Source: Auricularia sp. M13 (Eukaryota > Basidiomycota > Agaricomycetes > Auriculariales > Auriculariaceae). From it: a stretch of 64,000 nt of DNA. Positions 42,772 to 53,782 of the stretch are shown here, piece after piece (position 1 is the stretch's first letter; every line of letters begins with the position of its first letter). The stretch spans positions 1,922,001 through 1,986,000 of the forward strand of contig CM073195.1 of the NCBI GenBank assembly GCA_037042915.1, read 5' to 3'. The position numbers and the translations under genes are program-made. The notes under the pieces are model-generated. The model had not been told where the DNA came from. It was given only the letters and a program-made list of their open reading frames with translations, and ran no database searches.

Positions 42772-44600
42772 CTAGTGCAAGTGCGAATGCGAGTGCGAGT
42801 GCGAGCGGGAATGGGAGTGCGATTGCGCGCTGATCTTGTCGCGATCGCGACCCAGGGGCAGGTCCAGCGGCGACGACGGCGGCAGGGACAGGCGGATGCC
42901 CATCTCGAGCCCGCCGGAGCGCGCGTCGGCAGTGTGCGCGGACGGGATGTGGAAGGTGAAGTTGTGCAGCGACTCCTGTGCCATCTCTGTCCACACGCAA
43001 ATAGCAAACATGTTAGCAAGTAAACGATGACTAGCATATGACTACGCGCCTCGGATGTTGATCAGGATGCGCTGTGACATGACCCAGGTCAGCACGTAGC
43101 CCACGACGACGCTGCAATGTATGAGGGTGTCTCAGCTGGATGGCCGACTCATCGACGACACGTACGCAGCAGACTACGGCGAAAGCTTTAGAAACGAGCG
43201 ACGCGAAGGGCTATGTTGCGTGCTTACCTGTAGTTCGATAACGGATGTTGAGCGATAGATGATTATGTTTAGGACATTGACGCCTGGAAGAATGCTTGGG
43301 AGTCAGCCGGCGAGGCGCTGGTCGGAGATTTAGCGCAACGCACCCGTTAGAAGGCCAAAGTACATTAGCCCATCCATAAGCATTCTGGTGGGACGCATTA
43401 GAAGCGCCTCGAGCACACACAAGACGGCTCACACGCGGCATAATCGCGGGATGCTGAAGGGCCTGAGTTAGATACTCGAGCGACGAAGAAAAAGTTCTGG
43501 ACGCACGTGAATTGTTTGACGTCTCCGCGGCCAAGGAGGTGCCATGAGGAGACGACGGTGCACACCAGGTCGAAGGACATTGCGAAGATGTAGTGAAGCG
43601 AAGCGTAACGCTCGCCTGGCTTGTTGCCCGAGGTACAACTGAATATATAATCAGCACAATGCAAAGATGATGCTTTTGGTGTTGGCGTACTTTGTGTGGG
43701 ACTGCGAAAGCGTCAGTGAGACGTCAAAAAGTTCGCGAACCAGAGTACACGGACGGGATCGGTGTCAGCTAGACGAAGGAATGAGTTTGAGAGGACGATG
43801 CAGGGATGGGGGCGACGGACGAATTCGGCCATAGAACGTAACGACGCTCTCGAGCTGCAGCACACTGTCAGGGTCATAGAGCACGCGCAGACGTTCAGTA
43901 CCCACTGTACCGACTGCTAAAAACAACGCTGCGAGGCAGTAACCGATCTGTCGGTTGCGATTTGAGATGGCGAATGTTCTGTTTTGGACTTGCATTAATC
44001 AAAGAAGCCAATGTGCAACCGACATGTGCCTGCATTACCTCAAGCCCAGGATGGCCTGCGACACCAGCGTCTGGACAACTGCGGGGAATTCAGTTGGGCA
44101 CAAGACCGCTCAAGGACACGCACCCTTCAGCGCCGGCGCTGCGAGATAAAATCGCTGGCATTGCGCGGCGGTAAAGTGGCCGAAAAAACCAAAGGACCCA
44201 ATGACGACTAGGACGACGCTGATGTACCTGTGCGCTGTCTATGAGCCACGTAGCTAGAAAAAGCGGGGCGGACACACCGAATTAAAATGAAAAGGATGCA
44301 GGCCAAGCTACGGGGCGAAGTGCAACGACGTCAGACTTGGACATGACAACCTGGATATTTGGACGCACCTAGGACGCAGCACGCGCTCCTGACTAGAATA
44401 AAACCTCCACTCTGCGCTGAGAGTATTGACATATCTGCAGCAGCACGCGATGGGCTAGGGTGAGCGGTCGATGGTGCACAACACGCGGTTTACACGCACT
44501 CCCAGACTGCAATGGTCATCCCCGCAACGCGCAGATAGCGCGCGCTCTCCGGGGCGACTCTCGTTACGGCCGTGTGGATGGCGCGCGCATTCAGAGGCAT
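42772..44600 (-). CDS. Fungal multi-helix membrane protein (DUF6533-type), unknown function
   Basis: Many short exons on the minus strand give a chain of hydrophobic helices. Firm exons are 44600-44500, 44434-44369, 44307-44278, 44227-44124, 44078-44039 and 43978 onward, then 43638-43507, with an 8-nt microexon at 43173-43166. Segments read AVWEYVNTLSAEWRFYSSQ, LACILFILIRYISVVLVV, VVQTLVSQAILGLR, NCTSGNKPG, LMDGLMYFGLLTGVNVLNII and VGYVLTWVMSQRILINI. This order of helices and the SGNK motif recall a large Agaricomycete family with about seven membrane spans and unknown role. The cytosolic tail ends in repeated Ser-His pairs (SHSHSRSHSHSHSHLH). The exons around 43690-43830 and the last splice junction are uncertain. 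Confidence 0.75.
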
Positions 44601-45072
44601 CAGCAGGATGGGGGGAGAAGGAAAGAGCGCGCCGGGGAGCAGTCGGGATTTACATAGGCCGCCCTTGGCTGATACCGGGATCGGCAATCACTGAATCAGT
44701 CGCTACTCGGAACCTCCGCAACGTCGCGGATGCAATCGCCTTCTGCGACATGCCTGCCCATCCCTCACATCACTTGCGCCCTGAGGCGGAACCCTGGACG
44801 AGGGAACTTCGTCGTCCGGGATGAGGATTGCGATAAGTAGTACTGGTCGGTTTCGAGAGCCGATTTATCTCCTTGCGGTTAGGCTCATTGTGTGTGGGAT
44901 CTGTCTTCTGAGCATCAAAGATGTGAGAGAACAATTCCTTAATTCACGGAGGTCTTGATGTCCGCTCGGCCGATAAGAATCACAGAGGAAGCAGGAACTG
45001 TCGCTACGGTTCTCTTTGGAGAGAAGGAAATAATCCCTTCGAAATATACAAGAATGTGACGATTTCAAACTT
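44601..45072. other. Intergenic, upstream of the membrane protein gene
   Basis: About 470 bp between two minus-strand genes. It contains the promoter side of the membrane protein gene and the 3' end of the MDR gene. No distinct motif was recognised. Confidence 0.4.
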
Positions 45073-46289
45073 TCACAACAGAAACGTCACCTTCTCAGCT
45101 CGCACTCGGCCAGCAGTAGCATAATCAAAGCCCTCCTGCACGGCTTCCAGTCCTCCGGGGAAAACATGCGGCGTAACCACCTTCAGCTTGCCCTGCTCGA
45201 GCAGAGAACCGATGAGGAGGCCGTACTTCTCGCCGTTCGCGTAGTGCGTCGGCAAAGCAGGGTAAGGTGCGGGATGTTCAACAGCCTGCGAAACAGCTCA
45301 TACGATCAGCTATGCGTGAGGAATGGGATTGATCGTCACCTTGCCGAGTAGCGTGAGCGCTAAAACCATGTCTTCCTTGACATCGGGCCTGGATGGGCCC
45401 TCCTTGTGCGGTAGGACAAGCGCTATGGTTCCTCCCTGGGGCCCGATGCACGCCGCCACCTTGTCTGGTACTCCGAAGCAATCGACGGCCAGCGTCAAGT
45501 TCCCACCGGTGATGTCACGGATTTTCGCCACGGCATCAGGGTCGGAATAATCGACGACATCGCGCGCTCCTAGCTTGCAAAGGAGGTCGTGGCCGGATGG
45601 AGACGCCGTGGCTACGACGTGCAGACCGAGAAGGGCCGCGAGCTGGATGGTGTATTGGCCGACAGCGCTCGCACCGGACCAGACCAGCAGATGGTTTTGC
45701 TGAGACGGCGGGTTCAAGTCTTGCGTGAGCAAATCGAGCAGCGGAAGACCGAGGGATTGGTGCAACAGTTGGCTGGCGGTGAAAGTACAAATGCCGAGGC
45801 CTGCGGCTTCTTGGATAGAGAGCGAGCTGGGGACCGAGATAACCACCCGTGGGTCGGCCAAGACATACTCAGCAAATGAGCCTCCTTCCTCTTGTGAGAC
45901 GCCTGCAAAATTTTACCAACTTCTGGCCAAGACATAACTTTTCTGGGACATACCTCCATTGACAAAGCCAGCGATGCGCTCGCCGACGCGCCGCAGTCCG
46001 ATGGGGACGTCCGATCCGATCTCGACCACCGTCCCGACGAAATCGCAACCCATGACTTGTCCGGGCTTAGAGACGAGGTTCGCAAAGAACACTAGAGTGT
46101 TCAATTTGAGGACATGCGATGCGATGCGATGCGCGTAACGGCCAACTGGCACTCACAATCGACTGGGTTCTGCGCTACTCCCTCGACCTTGACGAGAATT
46201 TGCCCGCGTCCCGGGACAGGAACAGGTACGGTGGCGACCTTGACCTTGCCGGGCTGGTCGAGAACGACAGCTTGCATGGTGCGCGACAT
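45073..46289 (-). CDS. MDR-family NAD(P)-dependent oxidoreductase (zinc-less, enoyl reductase/ToxD-like)
   Basis: Four exons fit in phase: 46289-46157, 46091-45954, 45902-45340 and 45285-45073, giving 348 residues. The N-terminal GroES-like domain has VLDQPGKVKVATVPVPVPG, then VMGCDFVGTVVEIGSDVPIG and RVGERIAGFVNGG. The nucleotide-binding domain has LLVWSGASAVGQYTIQLAALLGLHVVATAS with the AxxGxxxxQ-type turn, and the chain ends GRVRAEKVTFLL. The zinc ligands of alcohol dehydrogenases are absent, as in quinone reductases and the trans-acting enoyl reductases of fungal polyketide pathways. No polyketide synthase is in the window, so a stand-alone detoxifying or metabolic role is equally likely. 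Confidence 0.88.
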
Positions 46290-47647
46290 GACAAATCTAA
46301 ATCAAGAGCTGAGGATCCACGGACAATCATCCTGCGATCTGTTATATTATATAGGCGTTGCACTCTATTTGATGAATAATCAATAATCCTCACCGGAAAG
46401 GGCGGCATGACTGATTTCATTAGGCTCCGTAGCAGTTTATCATACTGAACCCTCCTATCTGAATGGAGTTATAAGACAAAAACTCGTGGCATTGGGCACC
46501 GAGTCTTTCCTTCGTCCAAACTTGTCATCCGCAGTGCGGCCATCAAACATCTTTGTAATTGTGCACAATTCGGGAGGCCGCGATGCATATTCACGGAGAC
46601 GGCAGAAGGGATTGCATGCAGCTCGATGCGCCAGCAGCAGCGAAACATTCGAAATACGGCTGATAGGGCAAACTGGCTCAGAGGCCACCATCTCAGTACC
46701 CTCCGCAGCAAATCCATGGGACGCATGCAAAGCCATGGAGAAATCTCGTAACCCTGGGTTGGATTTCACTCAGAGGCGCTCGATGCTCAGGCTCCCACGT
46801 GGCGTTCTGAGCGCACGTGCTATCGCGTGGGATTCACGCGGCCCGACTCGATGATGCACAACCCGTTCAGGGAACTGAGCATCATGTCCCCAGCCCAATA
46901 CCATGCGAAGCATTGGAAATGCGCGCAGTAGGTGCAAGGAAGAGACCTTGCTTCCCAGATGAAGCGCTGAGATAGGCTAAACCTAGTGCCGGTCAATGAC
47001 GAGTGTGGCTAATAGCTACCACCACCGTCGCGAGCCCTCGCGGGATCATCTATGACTAGTTGACTGTTCAACGGCCTCCGGGCTCCAACAAACACTCAAC
47101 AGATTGTGAGACTGACACCCGGCCGATCCGTCGCGGCAGCTGTTCGGGATGGACGGGCCCAATGCTGATTTGCAATCCCATTCTAACGCTGGGCGAAGGA
47201 TCGTCAAATGCGGAATCTGAGCCGTCCACGTCCACCATTGAGGATGACCAGTCGGATCGTTGGCAAAAGATGTAATACTTTACAGTCTGTGGGTTCTGTT
47301 TGCTATTGCCAGCAAAGGGTGTTGAAAATGGAAAGGTTCGAACGGGCCGCAAGACGCGTGACTAATTCGGCGCGAAGGACAAGAGTCAGAGCCCGTATAA
47401 ATGGCGGGACAGCTGGTGGAAGTCGAAAACTGAAATCATCTACGGGACGGCCGTCCCGTCCGTCCCGCTGCACGATTTGCACGGGACGGCTCACACAAAT
47501 CCCAGCAACGCATGCATCTACGTCTTCTAAGCCGAGAAATGTAGCTTTATGACGACAGCGACGTTTGTGTGCGCGGCTAGTATGGCCAAGGTTGCGATTG
47601 CACGGTCAGACATCGAATCATTAAACGACTACCAATGCTGAGCCACC
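46290..47647. other. Intergenic, no gene recognised
   Basis: About 1.36 kb. Open frames on both strands lack family signatures. A TATA-like GTATAAATGG at about 47395 is followed by a GC-rich patch with inverted GGGACGG / CCGTCCC pairs (47445-47485). Confidence 0.4.
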
Positions 47648-47649
47648 TA

Positions 47650-48459
47650 TGTCCCAAAAAGTGCAATTCGGCTATGAGCACTGACAAGCGGTTATAAGTC
47701 CTGATAACAGGGTCAGCGGACCCCCCACCTGATCAAATAGCTTCAGAACATATAGAATCTGATATGGCTGGCCAGTGCTATAGAGCTTATAAGGCGGATA
47801 AGAGCTGATCAGCTGTCCCTCCCAATATTATGAAAACTCCCAGCTGCTGCTCGTATGCAGCAGACTTTCTTACTTGCTATCTATACACTTTGTACATCCA
47901 TTACTTACTTGTATTACTATGGACTGTATACTCACTAAACTTACTACCGCTATACATTTTTCTCACTATCTGACTTGAGCCTGACTTGAACCAAGGCCTT
48001 GTCGAAGTGCCACGGGCGCCCTCGCGCAAGCTACCCACTGTACTATCATGCAGATTGTGTGTAAAGGTGGAGCAGAGTTTATAAGCCCGCACCACCCCTC
48101 CACCGGACCTCCGCTCCGTTGAACCACAGCTCCCAATCCTCCTTGAGGCTCCCCAAACACCGTCTCATTGGCGGTGTGTCCTCTCAGCATGTGGGACTGG
48201 AGCAAACTGGTGCTGGGGGCACATGTTGCTGATGAGAGTTGATGTCCTCTTATGAGACCCTATCCCACGCTGCAGAGCTCTGATCAGGCTTTGATCAGCG
48301 CTGGTCACTGCTTATCACTACACACTGGCGACCTATCAGTACTTATCAGGCCTTATGGGCACTTAAGGCATCCTATAGGTGCATATAGGCATGGATCACA
48401 GTACATAGAGCTCTGATAAGAGCATAATCGCTGATCACCAATTTGCGGTTTTTGGGACA
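47650..48459. mobile_element. TA-flanked non-autonomous DNA transposon (810 bp) with tRNA-like core
   Basis: The ends are inverted repeats: TGTCCCAAAAAGTGCAATTC at the left and, mirrored, TGTCCCAAAAACCGCAAATT at the right (47650-47671 and 48438-48459). They sit between TA dinucleotides (47648-47649 and 48460-48461), as left by Tc1/mariner-type transposases. Both flanks inside the ends are crowded with short motifs such as CTGATCAG, CTTATAAG and CTGATAAG. There is no coding frame. Assignment to Tc1/mariner rests on the TA and the TGTCCC end only. Confidence 0.75.
47982..48045 (-). other. tRNA-like pol III boxes inside the 810-bp element
   Basis: On the minus strand an A-box-like TAGTACAGTGG (48035-48045) is followed about 42 bp on by a B-box-like GGTTCAAGTCA (47982-47992), a tRNA-like spacing. 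The arms do not give a full cloverleaf. It may be the head of a SINE trapped in the DNA element. Confidence 0.4.
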
Positions 48460-49136
48460 TACTGTATGTATGACTGGTGCAATAGAGACTCAAGTGCCGA
48501 GCCTGTAAATGCACTTGAAAACCACTGCATTTCTTGCCAGTGAGCCTCTCCCTGTTCGCATTTTCTCTTCCTTCTGCGACTCGGACGCCACGCGCCACGC
48601 CAGGCTGCCAATCCTTTGAGCCGTGTTTTCCGTTTCTCAGAGTCCCATAGGCTCTAGACCAGACTTTGCTACGTGATGAATTGGTCTTAGGACTTTCACA
48701 GACGGAGGGGAGGGACTCCTCGGTTCCGTTTGCGCCGGATCGGCCGCGCAAAACGGAGCGCCTGCCCCGAGTCCAACTCATCATCCCTTCAAGTTGCCAA
48801 CTGCATCGAGCAGGTACAGTAATAGCACAATAAAGTATGCAAATATATAATGTTAATGATAGAGGGCATAAAGGCATGTGGTGGTTACAGGAGTTGTGGA
48901 TGCATAGGTAGTCGACGAAATTGAGAATGGCGGGCAGGAATTATGCGAGAGGTAGACTATGGCAAGCTGGAGCTAGAAATACAGTGCGGTCTGCAAGTAC
49001 ATGTTACAGTAGGTCAGGGTGCGGTCTATGGCGTTGGAAGTAGTTGAACACAGAGTAGAGTAGGAGCTGCGCGAGCGTCAGCGATTCGTGGCGAACTTCG
49101 CAGCAGCATCGCGCGACGTGCCTCCGGATTCGGCGT
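48460..49136. other. Intergenic, no gene recognised
   Basis: About 680 bp downstream of the small peptide gene. One minus-strand open stretch overlaps the DNA transposon and has no signature, so it is not called. Confidence 0.4.
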
Positions 49137-49277
49137 TTAGCACTGGCAGCACAGCGTGCCCGCAACACGCTTGCATGTCTGCGGCACTGGTGCTGGGACG
49201 GGTGCTGGGACGGGCGACGCGGTGGCGGAGAGCGCGAGCGCGACGGCGGCGAGGACGAACGTGAATGAGAAGCGCAT
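49137..49277 (-). CDS. Very short secreted peptide with four cysteines
   Basis: A 46-residue frame starts MRFSFTFVLAAVALALSATA, a textbook signal peptide with a cut expected after TAS or near it. A VPAPVPAPVP spacer follows, and then the short end QTCKRVAGTLCCQC with four cysteines, two adjacent. The mature product would be about 26 residues, small enough to be a secreted peptide or mini-effector. A good TATA box (GTATATAAGG on the coding strand, 49381-49390) lies about 105 bp upstream of the start. No family is recognised. The C-terminus lacks a CaaX box, so it is not a standard mating pheromone. A further exon downstream is possible but not needed. Confidence 0.65.
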   Translation of the reverse strand: MRFSFTFVLAAVALALSATASPVPAPVPAPVPQTCKRVAGTLCCQC

Positions 49278-49380
49278 TGTGAGGTTCTGAATATTACGGG
49301 AGCGAGTAGTCGTACGCAGTCGGGACTGAGGAATTATTTGGTCGAGTGAATGTGTGGCGTCAAGCAGCAGGAGTCACCGT

Positions 49381-49390
49381 CCTTATATAC
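49381..49390 (-). promoter_or_regulatory. TATA box of the small secreted peptide gene
   Basis: The coding-strand sequence is GTATATAAGG, about 105 bp before the start codon. This is a suitable distance for a fungal core promoter with a leader of roughly 70 nt. Confidence 0.6.
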
Positions 49391-50725
49391 GCGCATTGCA
49401 ACTATATATCCTCGAGGCAATGCGCCGATCGCGTCGGTATCATACACAGCGCGGCCGAGTCATCGTACACTGCTGTGGAGTGTCGTTTTAGTTTTTGCTC
49501 CGGATTGTACTGTGCGTCCCTGCAGTGAGCCCGGACGCAGAGAAGGCAGTGGACGATTATGATTGGCGCTAGATTGGCAGCGAGCGGGTGCACCGCCTCC
49601 GGTCGATCCTCCTGCACCAGGGGCGCCGGCCGATCCGCCAATGTCAACATAGCTAAGGCACATGCATCCCAAGGCGAAGGTTCTATGTAAGTCACAGAGA
49701 AGCAAGAGGAACCGAGTACCACTGGAAATTTTTGCAGTTCAAAATCCAATCCCGAGTCGAACCTCAGGGAGTGTGTGAACTGGCGTTTCGTACGTATCAG
49801 GCCGGCGACACAGCGACAAGTTCGTCGGACGTTGCGGTGCACGGAGTACGGAACTCGGTTGCACGGGATGGATGGCCATGCATAGCATGGGGCGGGCACG
49901 GCAGGAGATTTCGAGTGAGGATGACTGAGGCCGGGAAAGCTGGCAGTCCATCTCGCCGAGCCCGAGAATTTAAATGAGAAACAAGCGCCAGCCCTGAGCC
50001 ACCTCGGACGTGCTGAAGGATCGCGTCCTGCAAGCCACCGCCAACGAGCAAATTTCTGGTACTGTACCTCCCATCCATATTGATCGGGATTCGGCGTCGG
50101 TGTTAGAGCAGCGAACGGTGCCTGCACCGCGTTTGCACACAGTCAGTGAACGGTGAGAGTCATTGGCGACGCATAGCTTCAGGTTTGTGCGCACGGAGTT
50201 CGGAGCACAGTGCAAAAGTCGGGAAACATTGACTTTAACAAAGCTGACCAAGAAAGTCGGTCAGCACAGAAGTGAAAGCAGTAATCAGATTCGCTGAGAG
50301 AACCGAGTGTATCTCCGAGCAAATAGCCTCAAGGTGCAGAAAACCCGCCGGCTTGAGGACAACCCCTCGCGCCGGGCAGAAGAACTGACTGCAACGATCC
50401 AGATCACTGACAGCATGGACTTGACGCCGAGGTGATGAAACCTCAAGACTACACTGGCAGAACCCCCGTAGTCGACTTGGATATGCGCAATGTCCATTGA
50501 ATTCGACTCCGTTCGATTCCAATTTGCGGGGATTTGACTGCATTGTCCTTATACAGTACACGAATCGCATCGCGGCGAACGGGTGACCTGCCGCGGAAGC
50601 GTCGACACCCCATCGCACCAGAAGCAACCAGGGTAACGCACCTCCTTTGCCGCTGCCTACCACACGCCGTCTCGTCCATTACTGTGCGCGAGCAGCATCG
50701 CGAGCCTGGAAAGCGTCGCCACTTG
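49391..50725. other. Intergenic, no gene recognised
   Basis: About 1.3 kb between the small peptide gene promoter and the end of the M20 peptidase gene. A long minus-strand open frame (49402-50127) overlaps the promoter of the small peptide and has erratic composition with no signature. It is treated as chance. Confidence 0.4.
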
Positions 50726-53126
50726 TCACTCGCGGGGACGAGAGGATCGTAAACGCACCTCCTTAGCCGCGCGCACTCGCGGCGGCACCTGCCTCTCGAA
50801 CGCCTCCCTGACCTGCGTCGTCGTCAGCCGCCAAGATCAATCAGATCGCACTGAAGCAGAAGAGCAGAAAAAAAGGGCGCCATGGACGAGACTGGGCCAA
50901 GCCCGCGCCGCGGATAGCGAGGCAAAGCCGGCGAGGCCAACACCGCACAGGTGACCGTGCAGAAGAAACACCACCACGACCACAAACGCCCCAGACAACG
51001 CAGATAACGCAGAACACACAGAACGCACCTCGCGATAATACCCCTCATCCGCCAGAACGCGCCACCCAACGAGCGCAAGGCTCTTGAGCACGGCGAGCGT
51101 CGCGGTGTGCGCGGCGCGCGTGCGCGCGCTGGCCGTGAACGCGGGCGTGTGGTTCCCGCCGTTGGGCGCGGTGGGGATCGCTGGTTCGCGCACGTGGGCG
51201 GTCAGCATGGGCATGTGTGAGCGGGGAGAGGGGAAAGGGAGGGTAAGGGATGGAAAAGATGGTGCGCGGTAGGGATACGGGGCGCGCGGGGCGAGGAAGG
51301 GCGGGCGCGCGGGGCGCACTTAAAGCATGCGGAGAGCGGGGCGGGGAAGAGCGGGTGAGCTGCGCGCGGGCGAGCGGGATAAAGCGAGGAACGGGGGAGG
51401 AAGGGAGGAAGCGGGCGGGGCGAGGAAGGAGCAACGGCTGGGCGAGGGTGCAGGAGGCTGCGTACCGTAGCTCGGATGCAGCGCGGGCAGCTCTGCGAAG
51501 CGCAGTTGCATGAGCATACGCGCACCGATGACTGCACAGAGGACGCACCGTACGTGACGTTTCCCTAGGTTACAAGCCATTCGTTACGTGGCATGATAAA
51601 AACATTCAGGAGAAAACGCACGAAATCAGTCGAGCCGCCGATGGCGCCCGCGACGTCCGCGAACGTCTCGATGCCGTAGTGCTTCTTCGCGACGGCGGCG
51701 AATTCGTGTGCTATCGCGTGATACTCAGCCGACGCAGATGCAGTTGCGGACGGAGCAGGCGCACCGAGGGCGTCGTTCTGCACGAGATCGCCGAGCGCCT
51801 GGTCGTCCGTTATAGTGATCTTGCACGATGTGGCCAGCGCCGCCGCCCTTCGATAAGTCAACATAAGCAGAGAGGCAAAGGCGGTGGGAGGATGCGTACT
51901 TGAAGCAATTGACCACACGCGCGTAGAGCACCTCGGCCTCGGCGACGGTCGGCGCGCGCACGATCCACTTCATCTTGGCGTAGTCCGGAATGACTGCGCG
52001 GATTGAGCGTCGGCGAATGAGGTGGCAGGGACTAGACGTTACTGTTGGGCGCCCAGTCGCGACCCTGGACGATGCCGTGCACGCGGTGGGTGGGCTTGAT
52101 CTGCTGGCGCAGGACGCCGACGGACGTGTACGCCAGAACGGCCGCGTCCAGCGCGTTCTGGCCCTCCCACGGCTGCGCGCCCGCGTGCGCCCTGCGTCCC
52201 ATATTCATCATCAGCACGCAGACGAGTCAGATAGAGCCGGACGTCGACGCACGTATGGCCAAAGAACTCCACATCCAAGCTCCTAATCGCCAGACTGCTC
52301 CCCGTCCCCGCGCTCTTCGCCGGCCCTGGCCCCGGGTGAGCCATCAAGCACGCGTCCATCCCCTTGTACGCCCCGCGCTCGATCATCACGACCTTGCCGC
52401 CGCCGCCCTCCTCGGCGGGCGTTCCGAGCAGCACGACCGTCCCCGGCACGTCGTGGCGCGTCAGAGCGGCTTTCAGGGCGAGCGCGATGCCGACGCCGGC
52501 GATGGCGATGAGGTTGTGGCCGCAGGCGTGCCCGACGCCGGGCAGCGCGTCCATCTCGCTGTTTACGCCGAGCACGCGCCCGGAGCGGTGGGAGAAGGAG
52601 GCGCGCCAGGCGGTGGACAGGCCGAAGGCGTGTTCTTCGACGGTGAAGCCGTGTGCGCGCATGAAGGCCGTGAGTTGGTCGTGGGCGTAGCTATTCCAAT
52701 CTCAATCAACGCGTACAAAAAAAAAGCGGCTGGGCCTGCGTACTGTTCCTCGAAGCCGAGTTCGGGGTGGTCTGTAACGTTTCTCTAATGAGCACTGGGA
52801 TACTTGCATGACAGAGAGGACGCACCGTGTATCTTCAGACTAAGCTCGCGCAGCTCATCATCAACCTTCGCAATCTCCTCTTCAATGGTCTTCAGTACCT
52901 CCGGCTTGTCCAAGTCGGCCGCGAGCGACGTGTACTGCGGCGGCGCGTCGTCGTCGCCGATGCGCCAGTCCGCCGCGCCGTCCTGCGCGTGCTCGTGGTA
53001 CGCGCACGGAATGCCCGTTGGTGCGGCTTTCTTCTCGTCAGACTGCGTGGAAGACATCTGGTTGTTCTTCGAAGTCGAGTTGGATGATGGCGACGTCCAG
53101 AGGTTGAACTTGAAGCAGCCTGGCAT
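50726..53126 (-). CDS. M20-family metallopeptidase/amidohydrolase (PM20D2-like)
   Basis: Ten exons fit in phase: 53126-52826, 52771-52744, 52690-52253, 52191-52043, 51993-51900, 51847-51622, 51564-51549, 51492-51466, 51180-51029 and 50812-50726, giving 505 residues. After a disordered N-terminus come DHPELGFEE, the metal-binding SEMDALPGVGHACGHN (about residues 154-169) and the catalytic Glu pair in TPAEEGGGGK (about 203-204). The dimerisation part has LRQQIKPTHRVHGIVQGRDWAPN, and the end has NGGNHTPAFTASARTRAAHT. This is the pattern of PM20D2/Xaa-Arg-type dipeptidases that hydrolyse small amide bonds with two zinc ions. Exons 7 and 8 are only 16 and 27 nt, and the intron at 51181-51465 is long and pyrimidine-rich. 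An alternative start is 53057. Confidence 0.87.
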
Positions 53127-53782
53127 GTTGACGTCGTGAGCACGTGAGCCGGAGCAAGGGCCGAGCGGACCTTGTTCCGAAATCCACGGCATCAACAATT
53201 GCAGAAAGTTCTCGTTGCTCTAAGTACTATGCAGTGCACAGAAATCAAACCAAAAGCGAAATAAGAACTCGCTCGTAGAACGAGACAGGAACGAAAGACC
53301 CACTTGATGCGCTACACCTCGCTATTCAACGGCGCGCGGCCCTGTTTCAATTATTTGCTTAAGTACCTCGTGTAAATTTCAACTTGAACATCTACCTTCT
53401 CTTCAACCTCTTCCGCTTTCAGGGACGAGTCTGCCATGGCCATGGTACCATGAGCCGGAAAGCCGGAAGAAGAGGGTGGCAGTGGACCGGCTCACCGGGC
53501 ATCAAAGCTGGAGCGGCATCCGGACGCGGGTACACTTCAAGTCAAACTTGCGACGATAATCTGGCATATGTGAGTGATAAGTGCGAATATCGTTACCGCG
53601 GGACAACTGCAAGCAGGCACGCTGCGAGAGGGTCCCTCTGACGGCCGCCAGAGCCTTCTTGGATCCCCCAGAGCGTTTCGCAGCTTGCAGATCCGCCCGT
53701 TAGATGTTGATGGTTGCTGACAGTTTCCGGAGTCCGCGATGCCCCATATAGACCCCTGGTGCAGCAGGGAAGCAGCGCATCC
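53127..53782. other. Divergent intergenic region
   Basis: About 650 bp between the M20 peptidase gene (-) and the hydrolase pseudogene (+). No distinct motif was recognised. Confidence 0.4.

Noticed and set aside
46750-46860. Possible inverted repeat around CACGTGG / CGCGTGGG
   Set aside because: The arms are short and interrupted, with no flanking duplication or second copy.
47440-47490. GGGACGG / CCGTCCC cluster as a possible transposon end or operator
   Set aside because: The pairs are only 7-9 bp in a GC-rich patch and no matching partner end was found.
49402-50127. 241-codon open frame on the minus strand
   Set aside because: It overlaps the TATA box and upstream region of the small secreted peptide, has irregular composition, and shows no domain or splice support.
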